The position numbers were made by a program, and so were the translations under genes. A stretch of DNA of 64,000 nucleotides from positions 35,976 to 99,975 of the forward strand of contig PCTW01000016.1 of assembly GCA_002786715.1 (NCBI GenBank), written 5' to 3'. Under the pieces are notes generated by a model, which worked only from the letters and a program-made list of their open reading frames with translations, had not been told where the DNA came from and searched no databases. Of the stretch, positions 16,434 to 24,076 are shown one piece after another; within the stretch, counting starts at the first letter, position 1; every line of letters starts with the position of its first letter. Origin of the DNA: Bdellovibrio sp. CG22_combo_CG10-13_8_21_14_all_39_27. Lineage in GTDB: Bacteria; Bdellovibrionota; Bacteriovoracia; Bacteriovoracales; Bacteriovoracaceae.

Positions 16434-17557
16434 TGTCTTTTTGACTGAAGAAAGGATTTAAGATTGTCTAAGAAAAAGCTGATGTCTTCGCTATTGAGTT
16501 CACCAATATTTGAAATTCTAAATGATTTTTCCTTGGCATTCTTACCTGGATAAATGGTGATTCCTTTAAGATAGAGATAGTCATGCATTTCTTCGAAAGT
16601 AAAATTACTACTCTCAGGCCATCTGAAGGCCGTGAGTATTTTTGCCTGGAGATGCTCAGGAACCAGACATTCAAATCCTAACTCGAGCATGCCACTTTTC
16701 ATTTGAAGATAAAGCTCTTCATAACGACTAGCTCTGGCCGTTGTTCCGCCAGCTTCAAAAAATTCATCGAACGCTTCATTGAGAGCGTAGAGAATTTGAA
16801 CTGGGGGAGTGAAGGCAAATTGATTATTTTTTTCTTGAGAACTGTAATTGTTTGAAAGATCCAAGTAGAAACTTCTTTTTGGGTATTGAGAAATTTCGTT
16901 AAGTACTTGCTCCTTAACAATACAGATTCCTAAGCCGGCCATACCTTGAATACACTTATTAGAGGATGACACTAAATAGTCGACGTCATCTTTTGACAGA
17001 TCTATTTCTATACCTGCATAGGAAGACATGGCATCAACTAATGTTTTTAATTTATATTGCTTGGCCAATCGATGAAGTGAGCTTAAGTCGTTTAAGATTC
17101 CAACCGTAGTTTCATGATGGATGAAGGCCATGACATGATACTTTTGAGCATTTTGCTCCAAATGAGTTTTAAGAGCTTGTTGATCAATGGGATCTCCCCA
17201 ATTCGCTTTAATAACATCTGCAGGAATCTTGAGAGCATCACAGATCTTTTTCATGCGTTCGCCATAAGCTCCATTTTCTAAAATGAGCACGGCCTTTTCG
17301 TTAGTGCATGAACTTAAGCAAGCTTCGATTGCAGCTGTTCCAGAACCACCAATAAGCACAGCTTTATAACGAGAATCTGCGCTTACAACTTGAAGTGCTT
17401 TATTTTTAACCACACCTAACAAATCGCCAAACTCTTGCTCTCTGGGACAAATATCGGGAACTATCAATGCTGATTTTACACGGGCCGAAGTTGTTGCTGG
17501 TCCGGGATTTAAAAGGATATTGCGATCAATTGTCTTTTCAATATTCTGTTTAAACAT
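16430..17557 (-). CDS. phnW: 2-aminoethylphosphonate-pyruvate transaminase
   Basis: 375 residues of the class V aminotransferase fold. The PLP-binding lysine is K201 in SSNKCIQGMAG, and D175 in VDAMSS contacts the pyridine nitrogen. PhnW interconverts phosphonoacetaldehyde plus alanine and AEP plus pyruvate. In catabolic loci it is paired with a phosphonatase; here it follows PEP mutase and phosphonopyruvate decarboxylase genes, so it should run toward AEP synthesis. Last gene of the operon; it overlaps the decarboxylase stop by one base. Confidence 0.9.
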   Translation of the reverse strand: MFKQNIEKTIDRNILLNPGPATTSARVKSALIVPDICPREQEFGDLLGVVKNKALQVVSADSRYKAVLIGGSGTAAIEACLSSCTNEKAVLILENGAYGERMKKICDALKIPADVIKANWGDPIDQQALKTHLEQNAQKYHVMAFIHHETTVGILNDLSSLHRLAKQYKLKTLVDAMSSYAGIEIDLSKDDVDYLVSSSNKCIQGMAGLGICIVKEQVLNEISQYPKRSFYLDLSNNYSSQEKNNQFAFTPPVQILYALNEAFDEFFEAGGTTARASRYEELYLQMKSGMLELGFECLVPEHLQAKILTAFRWPESSNFTFEEMHDYLYLKGITIYPGKNAKEKSFRISNIGELNSEDISFFLDNLKSFLQSKRH

Positions 17558-18714
17558 TAATGAGCTCCAGTCATAAAATCTTTAAGTCTCTCTGAAACTT
17601 GAGGAGGAGTAACCGTAGGTCTTCCCAATTTTTCAGGTGAACCTTTTTTAATAAAGAAACGAATAAAAGTTAAAGAAGGTGCTTTTTTGTATTCTTCTAT
17701 GGCCCCGGCCAAACCTTCAGCAGTGTTTGTTTCAATCACTCTTTTGTAGCCACAAGCTGAAGCGATAGAGCAAAAGTCGATCGTCTCAGATAATGTAGAT
17801 TGACCACCTGTCGAATCGTGAACGGCATTGTCGAGCAGAATATGGAGCATATTGTTTAAGTTCATTTGACCCGCAAGCGCCATATTTCCCATTCTCATCA
17901 ATAAAGCACCGTCACCATCAATAACGGTCACCGTTTTATTTGGAACAGCGTAAGCAAGACCTGCACCCATTGCAGCTGCGCAGCCCATCGATCCCACCAT
18001 GTAGAATTGATTTTCCGTATCGCCTAATTCAAAGAGTTCGCGTCCCGTTTTGCCTGTTGTCGCTAGAAGGGCAGTTTGTGGGCCAGTTGTGTCACGTATA
18101 ACTTTAAGGGCATCAGTACGAGTGAGATTGTTCTCTCCTGAAACTGATTTCTGAGTTTTCACTTCAGAAGTGAAACTGGCACTTTTGTTACCTTTCTTTT
18201 GTAGCTCATAGCTATTAACACTTCCTTCTTTCATGACCAGAAAGAAAGGCAATCTCGTTTCTTGCATCGAAGCCATGGCCCGATCAAGAGTTGGAGTTAC
18301 TTCCTCTTCGGTTTGAGGAAAGAAGCTCCAAGGAATCTGCATAATGTCGAGCATTTGAGTTGTGATTTGCCCCATCAGTTCATGCTGTGGTTCATCTTTT
18401 TTGCCACCTGGTTCACCTCTCCACGTTGTAATTCCAAGAAAAGGAATTCTCGAAGAGTAGCTCAACGAAGTAAGTGGATTTACGGCATTTCCAAGGCCAG
18501 AGTTTTGAAACATCACTACTGCTGTTTTGCCACCAACCCAAGTTCCTGAAGCTAAGGCGACTGCATCACCTTCATTAGGAGTTCCAATGAATTCAAGTTC
18601 ATTATCATCAATAACAAAATTGATGAATGGCTTCAGATAAGAACATGGTGTCCCTGTGAAGGTTGTTAAGTTATTTTTTTTACATTCGCTTAGAAAGCGG
18701 CTTGATTCAATCAT
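17557..18714 (-). CDS. aepY: phosphonopyruvate decarboxylase
   Basis: A single chain of about 385 residues of the ThDP-dependent family. FTGTPCSYLKPFIN at the N-terminus, the Glu in TPNEGDAVALASG, and the ThDP-Mg site GDGALLMRMGN…DNAVHDSTGGQ are the expected motifs. It converts phosphonopyruvate to phosphonoacetaldehyde, the irreversible step that pulls the unfavourable PEP mutase reaction. The ATG at 18714 is chosen because GAGG lies 6 bases upstream; a GTG at 18726 overlapping the PEP mutase stop is possible. Confidence 0.92.
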   Translation of the reverse strand: MIESSRFLSECKKNNLTTFTGTPCSYLKPFINFVIDDNELEFIGTPNEGDAVALASGTWVGGKTAVVMFQNSGLGNAVNPLTSLSYSSRIPFLGITTWRGEPGGKKDEPQHELMGQITTQMLDIMQIPWSFFPQTEEEVTPTLDRAMASMQETRLPFFLVMKEGSVNSYELQKKGNKSASFTSEVKTQKSVSGENNLTRTDALKVIRDTTGPQTALLATTGKTGRELFELGDTENQFYMVGSMGCAAAMGAGLAYAVPNKTVTVIDGDGALLMRMGNMALAGQMNLNNMLHILLDNAVHDSTGGQSTLSETIDFCSIASACGYKRVIETNTAEGLAGAIEEYKKAPSLTFIRFFIKKGSPEKLGRPTVTPPQVSERLKDFMTGAH

Positions 18715-18725
18715 ATTATTCCTCA

Positions 18726-20336
18726 CTAAAAAACTTGTACTTTTTCAAAATCTTTAAAGTTATCGACATCCATCCATTGACCTTCGATATAGCAAACGCC
18801 GATGTTTACATCTCGCTCAATCATGAAATTAAAGAGATCACCCATTTTCATCTCATGAAAGTGCGGAGTCTTTGACAATTCATCCAGTGAGTTTTTAAGA
18901 ATAGTAGAGCCTTTGGCATTGGCCTTGAGCATACCTATCCACTCGCCATGGACTTCAAATTCAGCCTGATTTTTAGTCGCAAGTTTCGTCTTTAAAAGGC
19001 GAGAGTTTTCTTCAACGAAAGATTTGTTGTATTTATTAGAAGTCGTTACATAATCGCCTGTGTATTGATCATCTCTTCTTGTTGTATTGGCATCAACGAC
19101 GATTGTAATGTCAGAAGTCGATTCATTCAGGAGGTTTAAGATATGGCCACGGAAAGCGATATCTCCATAAGCGATAAGAGTTTCGCCATCTATTTTGTTC
19201 TTTGCGAGGTAAAGAGAAGAGAGTTCTCCTGTTTTTTCATATTGATCATTATCAATATACTCACATCCTAATTGAGGAAAGCTGTCCTTTTTGTAGCCGC
19301 GAATAACACTGATATCATTCATGCCATGGTCTTTAATTTTATCAATGGCCTGCTTAAGAAGTGGTTTTCCATTAACTTCCAAAAGTGCTTTTGGTTTATT
19401 AAGTGTGAGTTCTCCCAGTTCCTTTCCGCGGCTTGCAGCAAGAATGATTGCGTGAACATTATTATTGCTTTGGAAGTATTTCTTCTCAGCTTCTTCCAAT
19501 TCTTGATCGTTTTGAAGTCTAAAGACTTCTTTCACAGAAGCAACCTTATCTTCAACATTTATTAAACTCTTATCTTCAAAAATTGTTTTTGCCGTTTGTT
19601 GCATGGCCGTAACAGCGCTTCTCATAAGGTGGTTGGCCCAGATTACTGTTGAAACTCCGTGATCAGCAAATTCTTGTGTTGGCGTGGCGTAATATTTTGT
19701 TGGAACGATAACAACTGGACAACGATCTCCCCACTCCTTCATGAAAGCGAAAATTTCGTCGGCACGGCTAATTTTACTATGCATAAGAATGGCAGTTGCT
19801 CCGGCTTTTCTATAGGCTTCAGCACGCTTGAGTGCTTCTTGCAGTCCCCATCCCGCAATTAAAGCTTCAACGCGAGCAACGATACAAAAATCGTCATCGC
19901 TACGAGCGTCAAGGCCTGCTTTAATTTTTCCGCAGAACTCATCCATGTCAGCGAGAGGTTGAGCTTCTCCACGAAGGAAACTATTTGTCTTTGGAAAGAT
20001 TTTATCTTCGATACAAACTCCAGCAACTTCTCTTTGCTCGAGTTTCTTAACGAGACGTCTCATATTGTTAAAGTTACCGTAACCTGTGTCGCCATCCAAA
20101 AGAATAGGGATTTGAGTGGCATCTGACATATATTCAACGACGTCTAAAACTTGAGTCCAAGAAGCTTCATTATTATCTCTCACTCCAAGAGAAGCAGAGA
20201 TTGAAAGACCAGAACCCCAGATTCCTTCAAAGCCGGCTTCTTCAGCGATTTTTGCTGATAAACCATTGTGGGCTTCCATCAGGAAGGCCAAATCTTTTCT
20301 TTGAATCATGCTTTTGAGTTTTGTCGTTTTTTTCAT
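18726..20336 (-). CDS. aepX: PEP mutase fused to a nucleotidyltransferase
   Basis: About 536 residues in two domains. Residues 1-290 are a PEP mutase (isocitrate lyase superfamily): LDGDTGYGN (81-89) for metal binding and [10 protein letters not shown] (111-120), the loop that distinguishes PEP mutase from lyases. It rearranges PEP to phosphonopyruvate, making the C-P bond. Residues ~294-537 are a nucleotidyltransferase ([10 protein letters not shown] 300-309, [10 protein letters not shown] 315-324) resembling CTP:phosphonate/phosphocholine cytidylyltransferases. Such fusions are known and imply formation of a CMP-phosphonate. The second of two adjacent ATGs is better spaced from AAGGA; the first is at 20339. 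Confidence 0.93.
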   Translation of the reverse strand: MKKTTKLKSMIQRKDLAFLMEAHNGLSAKIAEEAGFEGIWGSGLSISASLGVRDNNEASWTQVLDVVEYMSDATQIPILLDGDTGYGNFNNMRRLVKKLEQREVAGVCIEDKIFPKTNSFLRGEAQPLADMDEFCGKIKAGLDARSDDDFCIVARVEALIAGWGLQEALKRAEAYRKAGATAILMHSKISRADEIFAFMKEWGDRCPVVIVPTKYYATPTQEFADHGVSTVIWANHLMRSAVTAMQQTAKTIFEDKSLINVEDKVASVKEVFRLQNDQELEEAEKKYFQSNNNVHAIILAASRGKELGELTLNKPKALLEVNGKPLLKQAIDKIKDHGMNDISVIRGYKKDSFPQLGCEYIDNDQYEKTGELSSLYLAKNKIDGETLIAYGDIAFRGHILNLLNESTSDITIVVDANTTRRDDQYTGDYVTTSNKYNKSFVEENSRLLKTKLATKNQAEFEVHGEWIGMLKANAKGSTILKNSLDELSKTPHFHEMKMGDLFNFMIERDVNIGVCYIEGQWMDVDNFKDFEKVQVF

Positions 20337-20980
20337 CATAGTGTCCTTTGAATTGTTGGAAAAATTAATTTCGTTAACATAAATAGTGAGAGAATAATCA
20401 TTAGTGAACCGCTGACGCGATTAAAAGTGAGAAGGTATTTGTTGCGGATAGCTTCTTTAAATTTATTAGTAATTTTTGACAGGAAAACAAACCATAGGAA
20501 TGAACCAGCCCCCAACCCTAATGAATGAATGATAATATTTGTTTGAGTCATTGGAAAAAGGGTAAGACTTTTTATAAAGGCACCAAGTCCAGTCATGGTT
20601 AAAATCAAGGTCGGATTTGAAGTGTATATCACAACACCTAAAAGAAGGTAGCCTAGTAGACCTGCTTTTTTAGTTTTAATCTCTTCATTCTCATTGGGCA
20701 CAATTGGCTTGGCCATGAGATCTTTAATCCCTAAGAAAAAAATCAAAGCAATTCCAACTGATTTTAAAATGATGGTTATGTTTTCACTAAAATCAAACAT
20801 TGAAAGGCCTGATAGAATAATCATGAAATAAACAACATCCATCAAAGAACCACCAAGTGCTATGGCCAAAGCATTTTGCGAGCTACTCTTTATCTGAGTA
20901 TTAATAACCATGACGTTGATTGGCCCAACCGGAATACACATCAGAAAACCAATAAAAGTTCCAAGCAGAAGTGCAATCAC
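20336..20980 (-). CDS. LysE-family membrane transporter
   Basis: About 214 residues with six probable transmembrane helices and the N-terminal LysE/RhtB signature [21 protein letters not shown]. Family members export amino acids and similar small solutes. The GTG at 20980 is chosen because it overlaps the stop of the upstream gene (GTGA) and gives the usual LysE N-terminus. Placement inside the phosphonate operon suggests export of an aminophosphonate, or a membrane role in lipid synthesis; neither is shown by sequence. Confidence 0.85.
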   Translation of the reverse strand: MIALLLGTFIGFLMCIPVGPINVMVINTQIKSSSQNALAIALGGSLMDVVYFMIILSGLSMFDFSENITIILKSVGIALIFFLGIKDLMAKPIVPNENEEIKTKKAGLLGYLLLGVVIYTSNPTLILTMTGLGAFIKSLTLFPMTQTNIIIHSLGLGAGSFLWFVFLSKITNKFKEAIRNKYLLTFNRVSGSLMIILSLFMLTKLIFPTIQRTL

Positions 20981-21849
20981 AAGACTTTCTCTTTTAGTAG
21001 AATACTTGAATTCACATTGGATTGAATAAAATAGACTAACAAAAGCCAAAGGTTTGAAACAACTAAGGCGAAGTACAAATATATAGGCATTTCATTAAGC
21101 ATTAGGGCCAAACTTAAAAAAGTTAAGTGAGACGATCCAGCCACAAAGGCCCAAAGAGGAAGTATCGAAATATTAACTTTTGTGTACTTTTCGGCATCGT
21201 AGAGGGGAACGGAGTCATCGCTTTTTTGAGCATTTGAAAACTTTAAAAACATAAAAAGAAGAAACTTTTCAAAGTATTGCCCCTTTTGTTTCTTAAGTTG
21301 ATCGTACTCTCTTCTCCAAGCATTCAGTTCTCTGATGCGACCATCAGGATTGCCACTTGAGTAATGCTGAAATTGCTTTTTGTAATAATGATAAATACTC
21401 GCATGGATTAAAATGCATATAGCACATAAAAATGAAAAGTATTCAATAGGGAAGTCGTGATTCTGTTTTTTAAGTCCAATGAACAGAGTTGAATAAATGG
21501 CAATGTTAGAAATAAGGTCGACGAACATATCAATTTGAGTTCCCCATTTTGAACCATTCTTTTTCATTCGAGCAATCATGCCGTCGCAGCAATCAAAAAC
21601 ACTGAAAAGGATAATGCATACTCCACCTATGGCGAAATCCAATTTTTCACCTTGAGCAATAAAATATGAACCGACTAAGGCCCAAATAAGAGCAACAAAA
21701 GAATAGTGGTTGGGATTGAGTGGCATTTTGTAGGTAAGTTTGACTATCAAGTAGGCCAGAGGTCTATAGATGAGAAAATCGAAAGGTTCCTCTAAGCGAA
21801 ACTCTTTAGTGTTGTTCTGATATTCAAGTTTTGATAGTAGGGCCATCAT
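20977..21849 (-). CDS. CDP-alcohol phosphatidyltransferase family, candidate phosphonolipid synthase
   Basis: 290 residues with several transmembrane helices. The family motif is complete: D86xxD89G90xxA93R94x8G103x3D107x3D111. Such enzymes displace CMP from a CDP-alcohol, or transfer a CDP-activated head group to a lipid alcohol. Beside two nucleotidyltransferases and the AEP pathway, the likely reaction is CMP-AEP plus ceramide or diacylglycerol to phosphonolipid plus CMP. It begins on the base after the stop of the nucleotidyltransferase gene. Lipid specificity cannot be read from sequence. Confidence 0.88.
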   Translation of the reverse strand: MMALLSKLEYQNNTKEFRLEEPFDFLIYRPLAYLIVKLTYKMPLNPNHYSFVALIWALVGSYFIAQGEKLDFAIGGVCIILFSVFDCCDGMIARMKKNGSKWGTQIDMFVDLISNIAIYSTLFIGLKKQNHDFPIEYFSFLCAICILIHASIYHYYKKQFQHYSSGNPDGRIRELNAWRREYDQLKKQKGQYFEKFLLFMFLKFSNAQKSDDSVPLYDAEKYTKVNISILPLWAFVAGSSHLTFLSLALMLNEMPIYLYFALVVSNLWLLLVYFIQSNVNSSILLKEKVL

Positions 21850-22605
21850 TTATTTCCCAAAAATTTCGACAGCTCTTTTAAAATCTTCAGGATTGTCGAT
21901 TTCAATTGAACGTCCACGAGTTAATTTGTAAATTCCAACATCTTCTTCTAAAAGAAATTGATTGAGCATATGTTCCCAATTGAGGTTGAGGTTTTTTGGA
22001 TGAGACAGAAATTCTTCTGTTTTTTTGCAAAGCTTTACAGTGTCTTCTTTGGAAAACTTTAAAATCCCAATTGCTTCTCCAGCAAAGTCATATTTTGCGA
22101 GTTCTTCACTGGTAACGGCCCTTTTGTCGACCGTCATGCGGGCAAAGCCTTTTTGATCTATTAAAGTCTTAGCGCACTCAATATCCTCTAGGCTTGATGG
22201 CCCAATAAGAATTTGAGAGTTTGTTCCTTGATTCATAAAATCTTCAAGGACTTCTTTATCGTAAATAAGATCGGCATCAAAGATTAAGCAAGGTTGTGCT
22301 AGTTCTTTGACTCCTAACAAAAGAGAGAAGGTGTTGCCTTGTTTTTCAAAGTCTTCGTTGAGTTGATATCTAATATTGAAATCATCCTTATATTTTTCAG
22401 CGACATTTCGAATCATTGATTCTTTGTATCCAAGAACCAAAGTGACGTCTTTTATTCCCAGCTCTTTCCAAAGACGAAAGCTTCGTTCAAGTAAAGACTC
22501 TGAATTAATTTGAAGGAGACATTTCGGATCATTCGTAAGTTTACTAATGCGCGATCCGTAACCTGCCGCTAAATAAACTGCATGAAATTTATTTACTTGA
22601 TCCAT
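21850..22605 (-). CDS. stand-alone nucleotidyltransferase (LicC/PntC-like)
   Basis: 251 residues. LAAGYGSRIS (12-21) and DPKCLL (26-31) form the nucleotide-binding signature, and FDADLIYD holds the metal-binding Asp. It resembles CTP:phosphocholine and CTP:AEP cytidylyltransferases. The operon thus has two such domains, one fused to PEP mutase. This one may activate AEP while the other acts on a different phosphonate, or the reverse. It overlaps the oxygenase gene by 13 bases and abuts the phosphatidyltransferase gene. Confidence 0.88.
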   Translation of the reverse strand: MDQVNKFHAVYLAAGYGSRISKLTNDPKCLLQINSESLLERSFRLWKELGIKDVTLVLGYKESMIRNVAEKYKDDFNIRYQLNEDFEKQGNTFSLLLGVKELAQPCLIFDADLIYDKEVLEDFMNQGTNSQILIGPSSLEDIECAKTLIDQKGFARMTVDKRAVTSEELAKYDFAGEAIGILKFSKEDTVKLCKKTEEFLSHPKNLNLNWEHMLNQFLLEEDVGIYKLTRGRSIEIDNPEDFKRAVEIFGK

Positions 22606-23474
22606 AATCTCTCCATAGTGCGCTTTAAGATGGCGCCTTTGCCTTGAATATAGTCATCATAAGTTACGGCTTCGATGGCGTCAGAAAAACAGGTTCTACC
22701 ATGCAACACTTGAGCATCTCTTGTAATGAGAATGTCGCCCTTTCTCATGCGATAACGCATTTGATACTCTGAGCTGTTTGTCACGGCATCTAGAACGTCA
22801 ATAGCGTAGAGTTGTTCAAAAGATAGGGGCTTGTTGGCCTTAACGTGAGCAGACTCCATATAAGGACGTAAGTGGCGAAAGAGCGGAAGACCATTTTCAT
22901 CATAAGTAATGATTGGGGCTTCATATAAAGAATCAGAAACTCCTCTCATTTCCCAAGTAAAGTTGTCCTCAAGTACGGCCAAGGCCTTTGGATACTTCTC
23001 TTTTAGTGTTTTATGGACGGCAACGCCGTCGACTAAAATATTTTCCCCTCCCACTTGAGCTGGTTCGATACAGCTTAAAAAGAGGTAATTCCAAATTTCT
23101 GGGATGTTTACGTTATCTGTATGAATGCTCCCGCCTTCACGGGTTTGATGATAACGAGCACCTTGATACATAGATCCCAAGCGATCACGATCGTAGACCA
23201 TGATGACTTTGTCGCCTTTTTCGTTTTGAACTAAGAGCTCTCCAAAGAAGCTGCTTATAAGTTCAGGAGCATTAACCAACTCCTGATGACTAAAAGTATT
23301 GGCCGCTTCATCTTCGAGATGAAGAATAACTCCTCGATATTTGGTATCTAAGTCTTCCTTTATAGCGGAGAAGAAAGGGGCAAGTTCACTTAAGTTCTTA
23401 TCCTTAATTCCTTTACCTAAAGCTACTTGCTTCGCTGCGTCCATGGTGATTTCTTTCATAAATGATGATTGCAA
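22593..23474 (-). CDS. Fe(II)/2-oxoglutarate oxygenase (TauD/TfdA superfamily), candidate AEP hydroxylase
   Basis: 293 residues. The iron facial triad is H118-x-D120 (GGSIHTDNVN) and distal H258 (VLHGRTCF). R285 and R289 in RTMERLW are candidate 2-oxoglutarate-binding arginines, as in TauD-like enzymes. Using Fe(II), 2-oxoglutarate and O2 it should hydroxylate an unactivated carbon. As first gene of an AEP-lipid operon, C1 of the aminoethylphosphonate (free, CMP-linked or in the lipid) is the likely target. The start is TTG, with a perfect AAGGAG 6 bases upstream; the ATG five codons later is too far from it. It is not close to taurine dioxygenase in context. Confidence 0.85.
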   Translation of the reverse strand: MQSSFMKEITMDAAKQVALGKGIKDKNLSELAPFFSAIKEDLDTKYRGVILHLEDEAANTFSHQELVNAPELISSFFGELLVQNEKGDKVIMVYDRDRLGSMYQGARYHQTREGGSIHTDNVNIPEIWNYLFLSCIEPAQVGGENILVDGVAVHKTLKEKYPKALAVLEDNFTWEMRGVSDSLYEAPIITYDENGLPLFRHLRPYMESAHVKANKPLSFEQLYAIDVLDAVTNSSEYQMRYRMRKGDILITRDAQVLHGRTCFSDAIEAVTYDDYIQGKGAILKRTMERLWIK

Positions 23475-23568
23475 AATAGACTCCTTGAAATTAGTGCTAA
23501 TGTAATAACTAACCGAAACTACTTTTTCTATGTGACAAAAGTATCAATGTGAAGTAATAAAGTCAGCT
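23475..23568. promoter_or_regulatory. divergent promoter region of phosphonate operon and LuxR-type regulator
   Basis: The 94 bases between the TTG of the oxygenase gene and the regulator ATG must hold both promoters. AT-rich with several TAAT-type repeats (GTGCTAATGTAATAACTAA), but no operator could be fixed by eye. An AAGGAG serving the oxygenase gene lies at its left end. Confidence 0.45.
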
Positions 23569-24072
23569 ATGACAAATGTCACATCACCCTTTTATAAAGA
23601 AAAAGTAACGATCACATATTTTTTGATCGGCATTTTTCTTATTGTCACATTCGATATTTCTTACGATGTGCTCGACGGGATGGGGCTTCACGTTCTCTTT
23701 CGCAGTGCAATTGTTGGAGTTACTATTCTCTATACCGTATTTAGAATGGTGCGCTATGTGTGGAGTTCGTTTCAATTTGAACTTGAAGAATCAAAAAAAA
23801 CCGCAGGCCAATATGAGCGAAAAATTAAGGATTTTATTGGCGAATTTAAAAAGTATATCGAAGATGAATTTGAAAAGTGGCAATTTAGCCAAAGTGAAAA
23901 AGAGATCGCTTATCTTTTGTTAAAAGGTTTAAGCTCCAAAGATATGGCGGCCAAGAGATTTACTTCAGAGCGCACAATTCGCAATCAATGTGCCACCATT
24001 TATCAAAAGTCTGGTCTCCAGGGCAAAACTGATTTTTGTGCTTATTTTCTTCAAGAATTCTTAACAGAGTAA
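23569..24072 (+). CDS. membrane-anchored LuxR/GerE-type transcription regulator
   Basis: 167 residues. Two hydrophobic segments (~14-30 and ~42-62) form a membrane hairpin, followed by a charged, probably coiled-coil linker (~68-100) and a GerE-type helix-turn-helix (~104-165: SQSEKEIAYLLLKGLSSKDMAAKRF, SERTIRNQCATIYQKSG). There is no receiver or ligand domain, so the membrane part is the only possible sensor. It diverges from the phosphonate operon across 94 bases and is the obvious candidate to control it, perhaps in response to membrane composition (inference). Confidence 0.8.
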   Translation: MTNVTSPFYKEKVTITYFLIGIFLIVTFDISYDVLDGMGLHVLFRSAIVGVTILYTVFRMVRYVWSSFQFELEESKKTAGQYERKIKDFIGEFKKYIEDEFEKWQFSQSEKEIAYLLLKGLSSKDMAAKRFTSERTIRNQCATIYQKSGLQGKTDFCAYFLQEFLTE

Positions 24073-24076
24073 GTTT

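Noticed and set aside
16430-23474. Phosphonate catabolism or antibiotic biosynthesis locus
   Set aside because: PhnW and a 2OG oxygenase also occur in AEP breakdown, but PEP mutase and phosphonopyruvate decarboxylase are biosynthetic, and there is no phosphonatase, PhnZ or C-P lyase gene. No peptide ligase or self-resistance gene suggests an antibiotic.
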